Position numbers and translations under genes: made by a program. From NCBI GenBank assembly GCA_037954325.1, contig JBBMNZ010000001.1, forward strand, positions 5,986,874 to 6,050,873: a stretch of 64,000 bases of DNA, in the 5' to 3' direction. The DNA comes from Fistularia commersonii (taxonomy: Eukaryota; Chordata; Actinopteri; Syngnathiformes; Fistulariidae). This document shows, piece after piece, positions 23,631-35,196 of the stretch (positions are counted from its first letter, which is position 1; every line of letters starts with the position of its first letter). The notes under the pieces were generated by a model. It had not been told where the DNA came from. It ran no database searches and saw nothing but the letters and a program-made list of their open reading frames with translations.

Positions 23631-23722
23631 TTAACCCTCTTATTATGTTAAGGGCCAATTTGACCCATTTCACCCATTGACCCAATGGGTCAAATTGACC
23701 CTTAACATAATATGAGGGTTAA
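23631..23722. mobile_element. 92-bp TTAA-flanked fold-back MITE (piggyBac-like)
   Basis: The element is an almost complete inverted repeat. TTAACCCTCTTATTATGTTA at the left is mirrored by the complement TAACATAATATGAGGGTTAA at the right. TTAA at both ends fits a piggyBac-type target duplication, and the CCCT...AGGG termini agree. The centre is a GACCCA/TGGGTC palindrome. Assignment to piggyBac rests on TTAA alone. Confidence 0.7.
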
Positions 23723-24581
23723 AGAAAACAAAAAAAGAAAGAAGCATAGTTCAAGTTACAAAAAAAGAATAACTTTATCAACATTGTTTTAGTCTGTAAC
23801 AGAAAAGATTTTAAGTGTCAAGTTTCCTCGTCTCCCACTGTAGTCACAGTGAAGCCAAACGCTACATACGCTTCGTCATATTTCCTCGTCTTAGCTTTCA
23901 GGTGATTTTCTTTTCATCCCTGTTAAAATTTTTTTTCGTGTTGTCTCTTGAAGGTTTGTTTACTGCACTTCATATCGCTTGCTCGGTGCAAAAAGCTAAT
24001 ACTCACTGCGCCACTGCCAACTACCGTTGTGGATGTGCAATTACACTTTATTCTTATACGGCTAAAAAAAAGCAGTGAGAAAGACCAAACAGCGGACGTT
24101 ATCAATGCGCCATCTGCTGCGTTGTTTCTACCTTGTTCTCTACCTCCCCGCTACTCCCTCATTCGCCAAAATGTCGTTATCAAAACAGAGAGTGTAGAAT
24201 TTTCAAAGAAAAATAGGACTACATCCTATTTATTCACGGAGACGCATGGGAAACCTGTGTGCTCGGTGAGTTTGCAACAAGTTTCGGTATTTAAGGAATA
24301 AAATATGAGACTCATCACAGTGAAAAATATGACAGTTTGCGAAGACAGGAATTCTACCGTTCATGCAACTCCATAATTTTTCAGTATGTATTGTGAGTGT
24401 ATGTTTTATATGCACATGTGTCAATGGTTTAAAAATCCCTTTCTTTCTCATTTAATCTTAAAGTGCATTACTATATTTTACAATACCAATTACTTGTTAG
24501 TTTTGTGCCTTTGTACGAACAGTGGGATCAGTTGCAACGCATACATGTGATGATAAAAGTAAATTGCAGGTTTGTCAAAGG

Positions 24582-25294
24582 CACAGGTGTCAAACTCGAG
24601 GCCCGCGGGCCAGATGTGGCCCGCCACGTCATTTTCTGTGGCCCGCGAGAACGTCTTATAAAGTCTTAAAATAGATAAGTCAAACGCGTGTATTGACCAT
24701 AAACTACATTTCCCACAATTCATGACAGTATCCCACCATTACAGTGTATCCACGTCAATGTGATTTTCAACAAGTGGAATTGAGAAACACAAATCATCCC
24801 TAAAATTTTCAGGAAGAGAAAAGTTGATGCAGATGGGAATACATGTTTGTGCTTTAAGGAGAAAAAAAACGGTATGTCTTTTTTTGTGTTATGAGGCAGT
24901 GACGCTTGTCAAAGAGTACAATCTACGTCAGCATTGTGACACCAAACACGGAGCTAAGTATGCTAAAGTTAGCCTTTCGGAAAAACAAATTGTCCAAGAA
25001 TTAAAAGCCAAAACTACAATGGCAGCAGAATGTGTTCACCAAAAACAACTATCCGTGAAAGCTAGCTTTGGAACACAGCAACGAGGAAACATAATTTTTT
25101 ACATCTATGCAAATGCAGAAGTAACATTTTGGATTTGAATGCGTCATAAATTCAGAGTTATTTAAAGTAAGAAGTAGTTACATTTATTTTACATGACATT
25201 TGGTTACATTTATACCGTTACCGTTCCATGTGGCTCTTTGAGGGCAACCATGATGCTGATGTGGCCCTCGGTGAAAATGAGTTTGACACCTCTG
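24582..25294 (+). mobile_element. hAT element with 8-bp target duplication and BED-finger remnant
   Basis: The terminal repeats are CACAGGTGTCAAACTC and the complement of GAGTTTGACACCTCTG. The flanking duplication GTCAAAGG (24574-24581 and 25295-25302) is perfect. Inside, an open stretch (24824-25138) includes EYNLRQHCDTKH, a BED-type zinc-finger second half with H-x4-H. The first half is C-x3-C instead of the usual C-x2-C. The rest of a transposase is absent, so this is an internal-deletion derivative. Confidence 0.85.
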
Positions 25295-25544
25295 GTCAAA
25301 GGAAATATGAGGTGTTTCATGAAATGTTTTGTTCATTAAGTTTCAAGATTTTCCAAATGTTCTTGTACTTCTTTACACGAAAACAAAGGAAAGACATGAT
25401 ATTTTGGTTATTTATAGCTGAGTATGCCATCATTTTAATGGTCCGGCCCACTTGACATCCAGGCTCAGAAAGCGTAGAGGAAGAGCAGAGAAGAAATTTA
25501 TGGATTGAAGGATGACAGTAAGTTAGTTAGCGTTAGAAAAAGGC

Positions 25545-25612
25545 TGGACGGAAGATTATTCTCTGTGACGACCCCTGAAGGGAGCAGCCCAAAAGAAAAG
25601 AGGAGGACGGAT
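25545..25612 (+). mobile_element. LINE 3' tail fragment
   Basis: The stretch CTGTGACGACCCCTGAAGGG followed by AGCAGCCCAAAAGAAAAGAG resembles the 3' end (AAAAGCCGAAAGGAAACGAAG) of the LINE copy at 10200-12262, so this is probably a 5'-truncated insert of the same family. Confidence 0.5.
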
Positions 25613-26092
25613 AAAGCCGAGCAGATTTGGAGCTACGTGGATGAGGAGCATGCAGGCAGGATGGTCTTTTCAGAAGCACAGAGAAGCTTTTCGGCCACAG
25701 AAGTCGACGGTTCGTGCACTCAGAGATTCAGACGCACACGGTGGTATTTAAATTTGTCCGACATGATTTTCAGATTGTGGTGGATCTACTGAATGTCCAC
25801 CGGGGGCTGCAATCAACACACAAATGGAGAAAATGCACCCCGCCGCCTCCATCTTCACAGTTACTGGTGACATACAAACAAGGAAATCCTATGACATCCA
25901 ACACTGTGGAAGGAATAATTGAGCTTACGTCGCTATTTTTGTTTTTTAACTACTTGTTGCGGGTTTATATGTACTTTGAGTAAAGTGAGTTTTTCAACAC
26001 GTAACATCACTGGCCTGCTGCATGAAGCAAGGAGGGAATCAGTGGACAGCGGAAAGAGACTGGAGATGGGGAGAGGAGCTTCACAGATTGTC

Positions 26093-26094
26093 TG

Positions 26095-26143
<49 letters not shown>

Positions 26144-26255
26144 CACACGCACATGCACATGCACACACACCCTCTTCGACACCCATGCAAACACACATCT
26201 ATGTCTGTCTCTGAATCAGAATCAGAAAAAAATTGTCTCCAAGGGGTGATTGGGG

Positions 26256-26342
<87 letters not shown>

Positions 26343-26486
26343 TTCTCTGTCACATGCACACACACTCTCTCTTCGACACACATGCACACACATATATGTC
26401 TGCCTGTCTCTGAATCAGAATCAGAAAAAAAAATTGTCTCCGAGGGGTGATTGGGGGGGAGGTCTCTCTCTCTCTCACACACACAT

Positions 26487-26526
<40 letters not shown>

Positions 26527-26896
26527 ACACACACACACACAGATACATATACTTTGACACACACGCACATGCATGCATGCACACACACTCTTTCCTCCAC
26601 ACACATGTATACACAGATGCAGACACAGTGTCTTTCACTCACAAACACACACATACTCCCTCTTCCACACATGCACATACAAACAAACAATCAAACAAAC
26701 AAAAACACACACACACACACATACACACATGCATTCTTTCCACCCACATGCAAACACACAAAAAGACACACTTTCTGTCTGTCTGTCTCTGACACACAAA
26801 CACACACACACTCACGCGCATATAGTGTGTCTCCTTTTCACACTCAGAAACAAACACAGACACACACAAAAACATGCACCCACACACAAAAACATG

Positions 26897-26939
<43 letters not shown>

Positions 26940-27137
26940 GCTCTCAGTCTCTCGCTCTCTCCTTCTGTTTAACAGCTACTTGCATTCAAACACACACACG
27001 CATGCACACACACTGTCTCTCTTCCACACACATCCATACACACATCCAGACACACTGCCTGTCCGTCTCCCCCTCTCTCTCTCTCTGTCTCTGTCTCTGT
27101 CTCTGTCTCTGTCTCTCTCTCAAACGCTTACACACAC

Positions 27138-27180
<43 letters not shown>

Positions 27181-27300
27181 TATACAGATCTACCTTTTAC
27201 TTTCTTCCAGTTTCACATGTACACACACACTATCACAAATTGTTGCACATACACATACAGACACACTCTGTCTCCCTCTTTGTCTCTTTCACACAAACAC

Positions 27301-27365
<65 letters not shown>

Positions 27366-27442
27366 GCATGCATGCATGGACGCACACTCAGACATACATA
27401 ACCTTCCTCCCTTTTCCCCTCTCTTTGTCTCTCCTCCTATCT

Positions 27443-27483
<41 letters not shown>

Positions 27484-27579
27484 ACACACACACACTCACA
27501 CTGTTATCATGTGATCCATTAGATTGTGTCCTCACACATTTTGACTCTGAACTCAGACTGATTCTCATCAGTACACTGA

Positions 27580-27636
<57 letters not shown>

Positions 27637-27640
27637 GTCG
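26093..27640. repeat. 1.5-kb CA/CT-rich simple-repeat block
   Basis: Long (CA)n tracts alternate with (CT)n tracts (about 26258-26320 and 27070-27120). The block contains a duplicated unit of about 200 bp. The landmark CTCTGAATCAGAATCAGAAA followed by TTGTCTCC-AGGGGTGATTGGGG occurs at about 26208-26255 and again at about 26409-26457, each preceded by a CTCTTCGACAC motif. Another short duplication, AAAAACATGCACCCACACAC, lies at about 26868-26905. The long open frames over this block are low-complexity artefacts. Confidence 0.95.
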
Positions 27641-28463
27641 TCACATGTACCCAGACACACAGAGCACATCGAGAGCCTTGCTGTGTATTGAGAATACGGA
27701 CACGGACATATCTTCTGTTTTTGTGCAGCTGATCCAAAATATCCATTGGTTTCCATCAGGATGGAAACGAGACCTTGGAAACGAAGCCTTGATGAAGAGC
27801 AGACGTCTGCATTCACCATGGATTTGTGTTTTCATTGCAGAGAACCATCCACTTCTTCTTCATCATCATCATCATCATCTTGTTTTCCACCAGTAGAATT
27901 CATTTTTATTTGATCCCGACTCTTTCCCTGACCTCGGGGGCTAAATTATTTACTGTCCCTGTTGATTGCAATACTGTGTGTGTGTGTGGGTGTGCAGTGT
28001 GGGGTGGCTCATAAACTGGCACACAATAAAAACAATCACAGGATTCGCCGCCCGAGGTAGAACGTGTTGCGCTGCACGCGCTTCTGTCGTTCCTTTGCTT
28101 TTCAAGTGCAAGTCTTTTCGTCGCCCGAGGAGCTTCCTGCTATTGTTTGCTTCCCGACCCATTGATCCCCAGGGTGGTGCTGTTGGTTGAGGGGCACCGA
28201 AATGCGGGGGAAGCAAACATGAAAGGTTGTTTAAAACACAAATTTTGCATTTTCACAATACACACAGCGCAACCGCACACCCTCCGAAATAAGTGGCTCA
28301 ATAAAAATCAACTTGGTAATAGAGGAATGGAACTAGTCAGTAAGTGCTGACATTACAATTGATTAAGCTTGAAAAATAAGTCAGGAAGAAACTTGCCGGC
28401 CATCTGAGTAAAGGCGCTGCTGATTGGCTGTGACAAACCAATCGGTGAACAGATGAGTGAATG
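27641..28463. other. Unassigned spacer
   Basis: A moderately CpG-containing stretch (28040-28200) holds a short inverted match, TGTTTGCTTCCC with GGGGAAGCAAACA. No gene is supported. Confidence 0.4.
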
Positions 28464-28931
28464 CCGTAATTTCCAAACTATTAGCCGCTGACCACACTAC
28501 GATGTGGCTAATTTATGGATTTTTACTGAGTTTGAGGCTAAAATATTTAGCCCCGTCACATAAGACCAATGAAATTTCACATAGATGCCGCCGAACACAC
28601 TTGTGGTTCACACAAGTGACATTTATAAGGAATAAGGAAGTGGAATTCTAAGGCTATTTTAATTCTGACACTAATTCAGTCGCTTTTCCTGGTAGGCAGC
28701 TGTAGTTTTATTTTTTTTTTTTTACCGGACACTATTCAGAAAAAAACATTTACGATAGGTATTTAATTAAAGTTGAAAAATATCTTTCTGTGTACATATC
28801 GCAAGTTACAAATGGATGCTTTTGACTTGCAGACAAGTGCGGCCATTATATGTCCAATTTTTTTTTTTTTTTTAAATCTAGTGGCTGCGACTTATATTCA
28901 GGTGTGCTCAATAGTCCGAAAATTACGGTAG
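28464..28931 (+). mobile_element. Short non-autonomous DNA element, copy 2
   Basis: Begins GCCGTAATTTCCAAACTATT and ends ATAGTCCGAAAATTACGGTA; the ends are inverted repeats. Internal GTGGCTAATTTATGGATTTT also occurs, inverted, in copy 1 at 20437-20887. About 468 bp, with A/T homopolymers inside and no coding capacity. Confidence 0.75.
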
Positions 28932-29245
28932 GCATCTGTGGCTCAGAGTGGAGGCTTCGGTGGCCTGCAGGTCCCCCTCCTTCCCGCTGTCATCTGGCAT
29001 CGAGGTGAGAGAGAGAGAGAGACGGAAGCATCAAACAACTCGGTGGAGTTATTTTTGTAACTTTACTGTTCAGTCAAAAGAGAATACGTTTGGAATTTAT
29101 AGCTAAACTTCTCACCTCAGCTCCAAAAGGAACGAGAACTGCAAGTTAGAGAAATACTTTCTGGTAAATGCTTACTGTGGTGACAGTCTCATTTGAAAGC
29201 AGCCATTTGGAGTAATGTTTTATCGTTAAAATTAGGCCTCTTAGA

Positions 29246-29640
29246 TGAATTCATTCATTCAATCATTATCTATACAGCTTATCCCGCGGTCAGGGTCCTG
29301 TCTGTCATTGGGTGAGATGCAAGATTCACCCTGGCCCCCGTGTGGAGGTATATAACCATCCAGCCTCTCATTCATAGGTCATATAAATATTAAATGTAGT
29401 CATATATATGTACTTGTAAATACATATGTATACATAGGTACATGTATATACGCTCCATATATTTTTATATATCTTTAAATGTATATTTATTTATTTGTTC
29501 TGATCTGATCTTATTTTATTTTATTTTTATTATTTTTTATTCTTTGTTTTCATATAGAAGTCTATTTTGAATCTTCTCCACTTTAAGTATTATGATTCTG
29601 ATTCTGATATAGAAACACAACCATTCACACGCTCATTCAC
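29246..29640. repeat. Dispersed fish repeat, probably interrupted
   Basis: ATTCATTCATTCAATCATTA and CTTATCCCGCGGTCAGGGTC resemble a repeat common in teleost genomes whose other part, AACCATTCACACGCTCATTC, appears at about 29611. An AT-rich segment of about 230 bp, ending in TGATTCTGATTCTGATA, lies between them and may be a later insertion. Confidence 0.45.
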
Positions 29641-29719
29641 GTCATTCAGAGAACTCTGAATTAGCACTTTTTAATGGACATATAGTAAAATTGTAAAGTT
29701 TACGTCATCATTGTCCTTT

Positions 29720-29900
29720 ATTGTGCTGTTATGTATTTATTTATATTATATTCCCGCCGTTGTCTCTTCTATGTTACTTATTCCTTGTTATACTAGCGGG
29801 TGCTCTCAGCTTTGGACAGCAAAGTCAGAATTTCATTGTAATGGGAATGTTTCCTTACGGTGCAAATGACAGTAAACGCTTTGACTCCTTCAATATATTT
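29720..29900 (+). repeat. Possible retroposon 3' region
   Basis: CAGAATTTCATTGTAATGGG and GGTGCAAATGACAGTAAACG resemble the 3' ends of fish retroposons. No body was identified. Confidence 0.35.
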
Positions 29901-30890
29901 TGCAAATGCAAGTGACTTGCAACATGGCCTTATTTCCAGTTATTGAAGCCTTTTTTTTTTTCTTTCCGAAAAATCTATTTGTGGATTGCAACACTGGTGC
30001 GTTAAACCAACAGTAAAAAGCAGCTGAGACCGGATTTCCCGGAAAGAAGAAGACGTCTCGTTCTCGTTGTGAGCTGAAGGCCGGCCGAGGTCACGCCGCT
30101 CGGCTCGACCGCCGAAACCACCTGTCAATCAGCGGGGTCGCTCTCCTGTGCCGCCGACACGATCCCGGTTTCGGTGTTTTATAATTGAAAAGATTATTTC
30201 TGTGCCGAGTTCAGGTTCCCTCCCTGTCTCAGCTCCTTGCATCCTTAGGTCGGCCGTGGATGTGGGAGTGCCTGCCTTGTGATGCATTGGAGACTTTCCC
30301 AGGATGCGTGTGAGCGTGCAGGGAGTGGCTGACATCCCCCCCAACCCCCAAGCATCCACCCTCCAACCCCACCCTCGAAACAAACGTCAAAACACGGACT
30401 GTAATCCCACGATCTGAACCAGGAGCCCACTGATAATAATACACTATATATAGTTCTGTTCATTTAACCAGAATGGATTTCTGCTGCTCGCTGCTGTCTC
30501 CATCAAGTTGGCAGAAATCAGAAGAAACGGACCGGAAGCTTTGGAATATCAATTTCAGAGTAAAGTGGAGATATCGGCTCGATTTGGTCAAAGAATGAAC
30601 CCTCCCTTTTCTTTTTTCCCCACTGAAAAAATACTTTCTTATTTTGTCAATTTAATTAATTCATACAACTCCTCTTCATTTACCAGATAATAATTTAAGA
30701 CACCTTTCTTGACACCTGAGGGCACCGTACAGACATATACATATACACAAAATACAGATTCAAAATGAAAAATAAAAAATAAAAATAGTGACAGTTGGCT
30801 GCTTTAAAAGATATGAGTTTTGATTTAAAGTGGTGGAATTAATCGATGTTCAGCATCTTGCTGTCATAATCTTTTCACTATTAGTTAGAT
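29901..30890. other. Spacer with a small CpG-rich stretch
   Basis: About 30030-30170 is locally rich in CpG (e.g. GCCGGCCGAGGTCACGCCGC), but no exon or start site can be supported. Confidence 0.4.
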
Positions 30891-31547
30891 TGGGGTGTCA
30901 AACTCATTTTGGTCCGTCTAATTTGAGGTCAAGGGGGCCCTAGAAGTAACACTAAGTCCAAAATTTCCTTTGTTTTAGTGTAAAGGAAGTAAACAGGTAA
31001 ATTACAAAAATCTGTATATGTCATGAACTATTCCTCTAAAAAAATACATGACGAATCAATATTAAAAAGAAACTACACCCTAAAAATATTGTTGAGTTAA
31101 GAGAAAATCTTGTCACTGTGGGAAAATTTGCCACTAGAATTTTTGGAATTTGGTAGCATATATGAGGGGGTATAATGTTTACAAGGCTAAAGGTGTCTAT
31201 TCTGGTTATTCATACAATCTTTTTAATTTTGCCCTTTTTTTTCTATTGTTTTTGTGGTTTTTATAGAAATAAGAAAATAAAAGATCGTTTTAACAATGCC
31301 ACAAGACGTTTTTTCATCAATAAATCATTTTGTTTTCAAATTTTGAAGTAAAAAATACACTGCAAAGTTACTTTTTCATTTTTTCCTTCCACGTTTTTTT
31401 TTTTTTTTTAAACTCACTGTATAAAACCTCAAGATGCTTGAAGAAAAAATGCAATGGCCGCACTAACACAAAAGTTTGATTTCAGGCAGGTGGCCACAAA
31501 ATATTGTACCAAGGGCCACAATTGGCCAGCGGGCCGCGAGACCCCTG
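30891..31547. mobile_element. Non-autonomous hAT element with 8-bp target duplication
   Basis: Left end TGGGGTGTCAAACTCATTTT; right end GGGCCGCGAGACCCCTG. The flanking duplication AGTTAGAT (30883-30890 and 31548-31555) is exact. About 657 bp, AT-rich and non-coding. The left end resembles the element at 24582-25294, so the two belong to related families. Confidence 0.8.
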
Positions 31548-32176
31548 AGTTAGATGGTTTATTTGCTTATGTATAAAATAAAGCCAATGCCTCGTCCACT
31601 CATTATCCATACACGAAATCCTGGAGTCAGGTTGGCAGAACGGCCTGCCTCCCCTCCTGCCCGCTGGGATTGAACTGACCTGATTCAAACCCCTCAGTCA
31701 CTATTGGCCACCATATTGACAAATCTGTGTCTGTGAAATAGCAGAAATCGAAGTAGTAATAGAAGTAATGATTGCATTACAATATGCAGACTGTGATCAA
31801 GAAATTTGGAGAAAAGCCTCCAGTGACAGCATAAAAAGCAAGTCCATTGTTGCTTATCGTGCAGATATGGTTAGAACCTTGAGTGGACTTCATTTTGGAT
31901 TGCATGAGGAAACCGAGTCCTCCGTACGTTACTATTTTTCCTGAAAAACCACATTTAGCAAAAGATGGCATGGAAAATTGCAGGAATGAAAAAATACGTA
32001 CCAGACAAGACCTTAGGGTCTTTGGGTAAAATATTTAACATGCACCAGTGACGCAAGTGGCGAGGATGCTCTTATTGTGAAGATAAAAACCGGAAATGCA
32101 CTACAAACTGATTTTAGCTTGACGCTCCGTCTGAAAGGAGTGACTCGTTGACTGCGGCGACTGCGATATCGGCAAC

Positions 32177-32215
32177 ATGGGAAGCGGTGTGGAATTTATT
32201 CTAAAGGGATTTTAG
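32177..32215 (+). other. Candidate uORF (12 codons)
   Basis: ATG with A at -3 and G at +4 opens MGSGVEFILKGF then TAG, ending 25 bp before the candidate main ATG at 32241. If transcription starts upstream, it could limit initiation at the main start. Confidence 0.35.
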
Positions 32216-32240
32216 AAAAAAAAAATAACAACAGCGGAAG

Positions 32241-32251
32241 ATGGCAGAGAG
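32241..32251 (+). CDS. Candidate first coding exon of an unidentified gene (partial)
   Basis: ATG GCA GAG AG directly precedes GTGAGT (32252-32257), a near-consensus donor. The ATG context is good (A at -3, G at +4). Only three codons plus two bases are encoded (M-A-E-R/S), too few to name a gene. No later exon was recognised up to 64000, so the first intron would exceed 31 kb, or the call is wrong. The human neighbour NFIX was considered but its known first exons differ. Confidence 0.35.
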
Positions 32252-35147
32252 GTGAGTTTACCGGCGTGTCTTTCTTTACTCTCTTCTGCTAGCCGTTTAT
32301 TTTTTCCCCGCCCCGTTGTGTCGGAGCGGTGAATTAAAAAAACAGGGGAGCCCGGGAGGAGGCTAACGGCGGTCCGCTCGGTCGCCGCGCGAGGCGAGTG
32401 TTAGCTAGCTCTCCCTAACAGGCGCTCTTGTTTTAACGAAAAAAAAAAACCAAACAAAATGAAGATATATTTCTTTTTTTCTTTTTTTTTAAAAAAAGAC
32501 TTCCCTTTCTTTATTTGGTTCCCCCACCCTTCTTCACCACCCGGTTTTATCTGTCACCGCGGAAGGCGCGGTGGCGCCCGAGAGGACTGCTTTCACGGCT
32601 GGCCGGGGATGCTGTCGCACCTGTCGGTCCGAATCGGCGTCTCCCCGCTGGAATGCGGCTAACCTGCGCCGGTAGCCGGATGCTAGCAGCCGCTGCCGCC
32701 CTGAAGTGAAGGCTTGTCATTTATTTAAAAAAAAAAAAATACACTCACACTTCCACACACATCTATTTTGTTTTATTTTTCTTCTTCCTCATCCTCGTGA
32801 TGGATGGAGGCGCCTCCCATGAGGGGAAGGAGCGTGGCACCATCTCACGGTGCTCCTCCTGCGGACTCCTGATTCCATGGGAAGAATATCCTAGATTTCA
32901 CATAAATACACAGAATTTTCTAGAAAACACATGTCATGAATTTTATCAGCGGCGTTTAGCTTTGGATTTTCCGCTCGATTTTCCCAGTGATGTTGTCATA
33001 CTTAGGTGCACCCCACCAATTTCAGGTAGTCTAGTAGTTTATTTTATTTGTTATTTCACAGCCGGTTCCAGGTAATTTTATTGAGGTAGTGTCTTACTCA
33101 AAATTATCTAATAATTTGTTTAATATTTGTGAGGTCTTAATTATTTCTTGTTTTCAAATGAGGTCTGCCATTTTTGGGGTAATTTTCAAACGTACTTGGG
33201 AATTTAAGTTAATGTCTTGCAAGGATTGTGGATTTTTTTTTTTTTTTTGTATATTATGGGTGACTTTCTTACTAAATTTTGGATTTTCTAAGTTTATTGC
33301 TTTCTTTAAAAAGAAAAAAATCCTTTTAGTTCAAGCTGTTTCTTCCCCTCCCAGTTTATTTATGGGGTTTCTTCTGTGAATCGGGTGGAGTTCACTGAAT
33401 TGAGTAAATAAAAACAATGTATCTGCTTTCAACAGCATACTAAAAAATAATAACACCTAAATAGTGATTGTACTTGTCAGGAGTCATATCTGAGGATCCA
33501 AATTCTAATATTAGCCGTGTTCAATGTTTTCAGTGGAGGATGGGGGGGGCGAAGTCCTTGACCTTATGCTCCCGCCTCTTGTCGCTATGATCGTGCACGG
33601 GTGGAGGTGGGCGGTGGAAGTGTGAAGTGTGCTGGACGCATGTAGCGTTTTGAAGACGACGTGCATTGCTCTCCTCCCCCAGCCGTGCCACCCGATGTCG
33701 CCTCTGTTTGTAGATGATGTCATCAGGACCCCAAGTAGCACCGGTCTTCTGGAGCCGTACCGCACAGCACGGGGGGGGGGGGGTCTCCAGAGGTGTTCAT
33801 TTGAGGGTGTGTGCTGTATTTTGAAAATAGACAATATATGCGCTCCTCCCCATGAGCTGCCGTGCTCATTAACCTCGAGTTAATAATTGATGGCTGTTAA
33901 ATTTGTGTTGCAGGGTCATTCAGCCTCATGTAAATCACTGCTGCTGAGCCCCAGGGGGTTCAGGCAAATCCCCTCTTCACCAGATCAGATGCTTAGTTCA
34001 AGCAGCCCATTGATCTGCTTTACACTCGGCAGCATCTGATGGCACAGCGTTCGGTTCGGCGGTCCGCTCGTACGACGGGTCCACATGTGACTCGCCTGTC
34101 TGTGGTTGATCCTGTGTCCAGAATCACAGCGTATTTCGCCATTATTAGCAACAGACAATTTTAATGTCCCCAGGTAAAGATCGATATTTTAATTGTTTGT
34201 TTGAAAAGCTGCAGAGTGTGTCTATTTATGCCTAGAACGTATTCAGAACACCTGCCTATGATAGCCTCTCCAGCCCTGACTATAGGCTGTATTCATACCA
34301 GTGGTTCTAAAGTGCTGGTTAGAGACCCAGACGTAGTTTGTCATGTGCTTTGTTGAAAGCAGATTTGCCTGGGGAGTTGGTTTTATTTTGAAGTGCACAA
34401 AGTTACACGTATGGAGCTTTTATTTTGAAGGACAGTTCCTTAACCAACAATGGCTCAGTTTAACAGCTGATTCCTGCAGTTGTAAACATGAAGAAACACA
34501 ATTTCAAATGTGGCTTTTATTACAGGAGAGACTGAAACACGGCCCAATCTCCCAGTCATTAAACTGCTTTTAAAATATAAAAGCCTTTTATTTCACTGGA
34601 GTTTTCGTTTCGCTTGTTCTTTGTTCACTTCTCCTGGTTTATTTCATGTTGTTGGAAGTGCATGGAGGCGCTGTGTGTGCGTGTGTGAGCGTCAGCACTA
34701 TTTTTGTCAAATAAATTCAGGTCACAAATTCTCGCCTGAAGTTAAAACCTATGTCCTGAGGTGAAATAAATATTCATTATTTAGAATTTCTCTGCAGAAA
34801 TTTTTTTTGGACAGGCTAATGATGTTCCTTTTTTTTCCCGTTTAATAAAAAAAGGCACCCTGTAATGTCAAGCCGAAATAAGCCTTAAATGAATACATTT
34901 TCCCTGTAATTGTTTGTATTTCACAAGTTATCTACATAGTTCTCTGTGGAATTAAAACCTGTGAAATTTTGATCTATTCCTGTGGTCACATGTCTGCTCA
35001 GTGACATCACTCCATGAGTTGGCTGGTCTCAACCAGGATATAGACACAGACTAAATCAATGATGTGACTGACTTTAGCTCTAAGATGGTTGTCAGCTACT
35101 CCGTCAGAACAAGCCAACGGGAGTAGCATTGGTGGAACAAGCAGTAA

Positions 35148-35196
35148 GTTGTGTGTGTGTGTGTGTGTGCGCGCCTGCCTGCCTGCCTGCCTGCAA
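35148..35196. repeat. (TG)n and (CCTG)n microsatellite
   Basis: A TG run followed by repeated CCTG units. Confidence 0.9.

Larger units (their letters stand above)
32100..32710 (+). promoter_or_regulatory. CpG-rich putative promoter / first exon region
   Basis: CpG content rises sharply here compared with the flanks (e.g. 32341-32400, 32560-32700), as in a vertebrate CpG-island promoter. A candidate first coding exon with a strong donor lies inside it. Confidence 0.55.

Noticed and set aside
26233..27522. A 429-codon open frame on the plus strand rich in His-Thr and Ser-Leu
   Set aside because: It is a translation of CA and CT simple repeats, with no domain or splice signal.
32241..32251. 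Naming the plus-strand gene nfix from human synteny
   Set aside because: Known NFI first exons encode other residues and join exon 2 in phase 0; this one ends in phase 2. Synteny alone is not enough.
32797..33075. 92-codon frame just after the CpG-rich region, with a C-x2-C motif
   Set aside because: No recognised domain, and no clean acceptor/donor pair in phase with the candidate first exon.
34453..34482. TGGCTCAGTTTAACAG resembling the miR-24 start
   Set aside because: The match breaks down after ten bases and no hairpin arm is seen. The human miR-23a/27a/24 cluster is on the same chromosome arm, but neither partner is found here.
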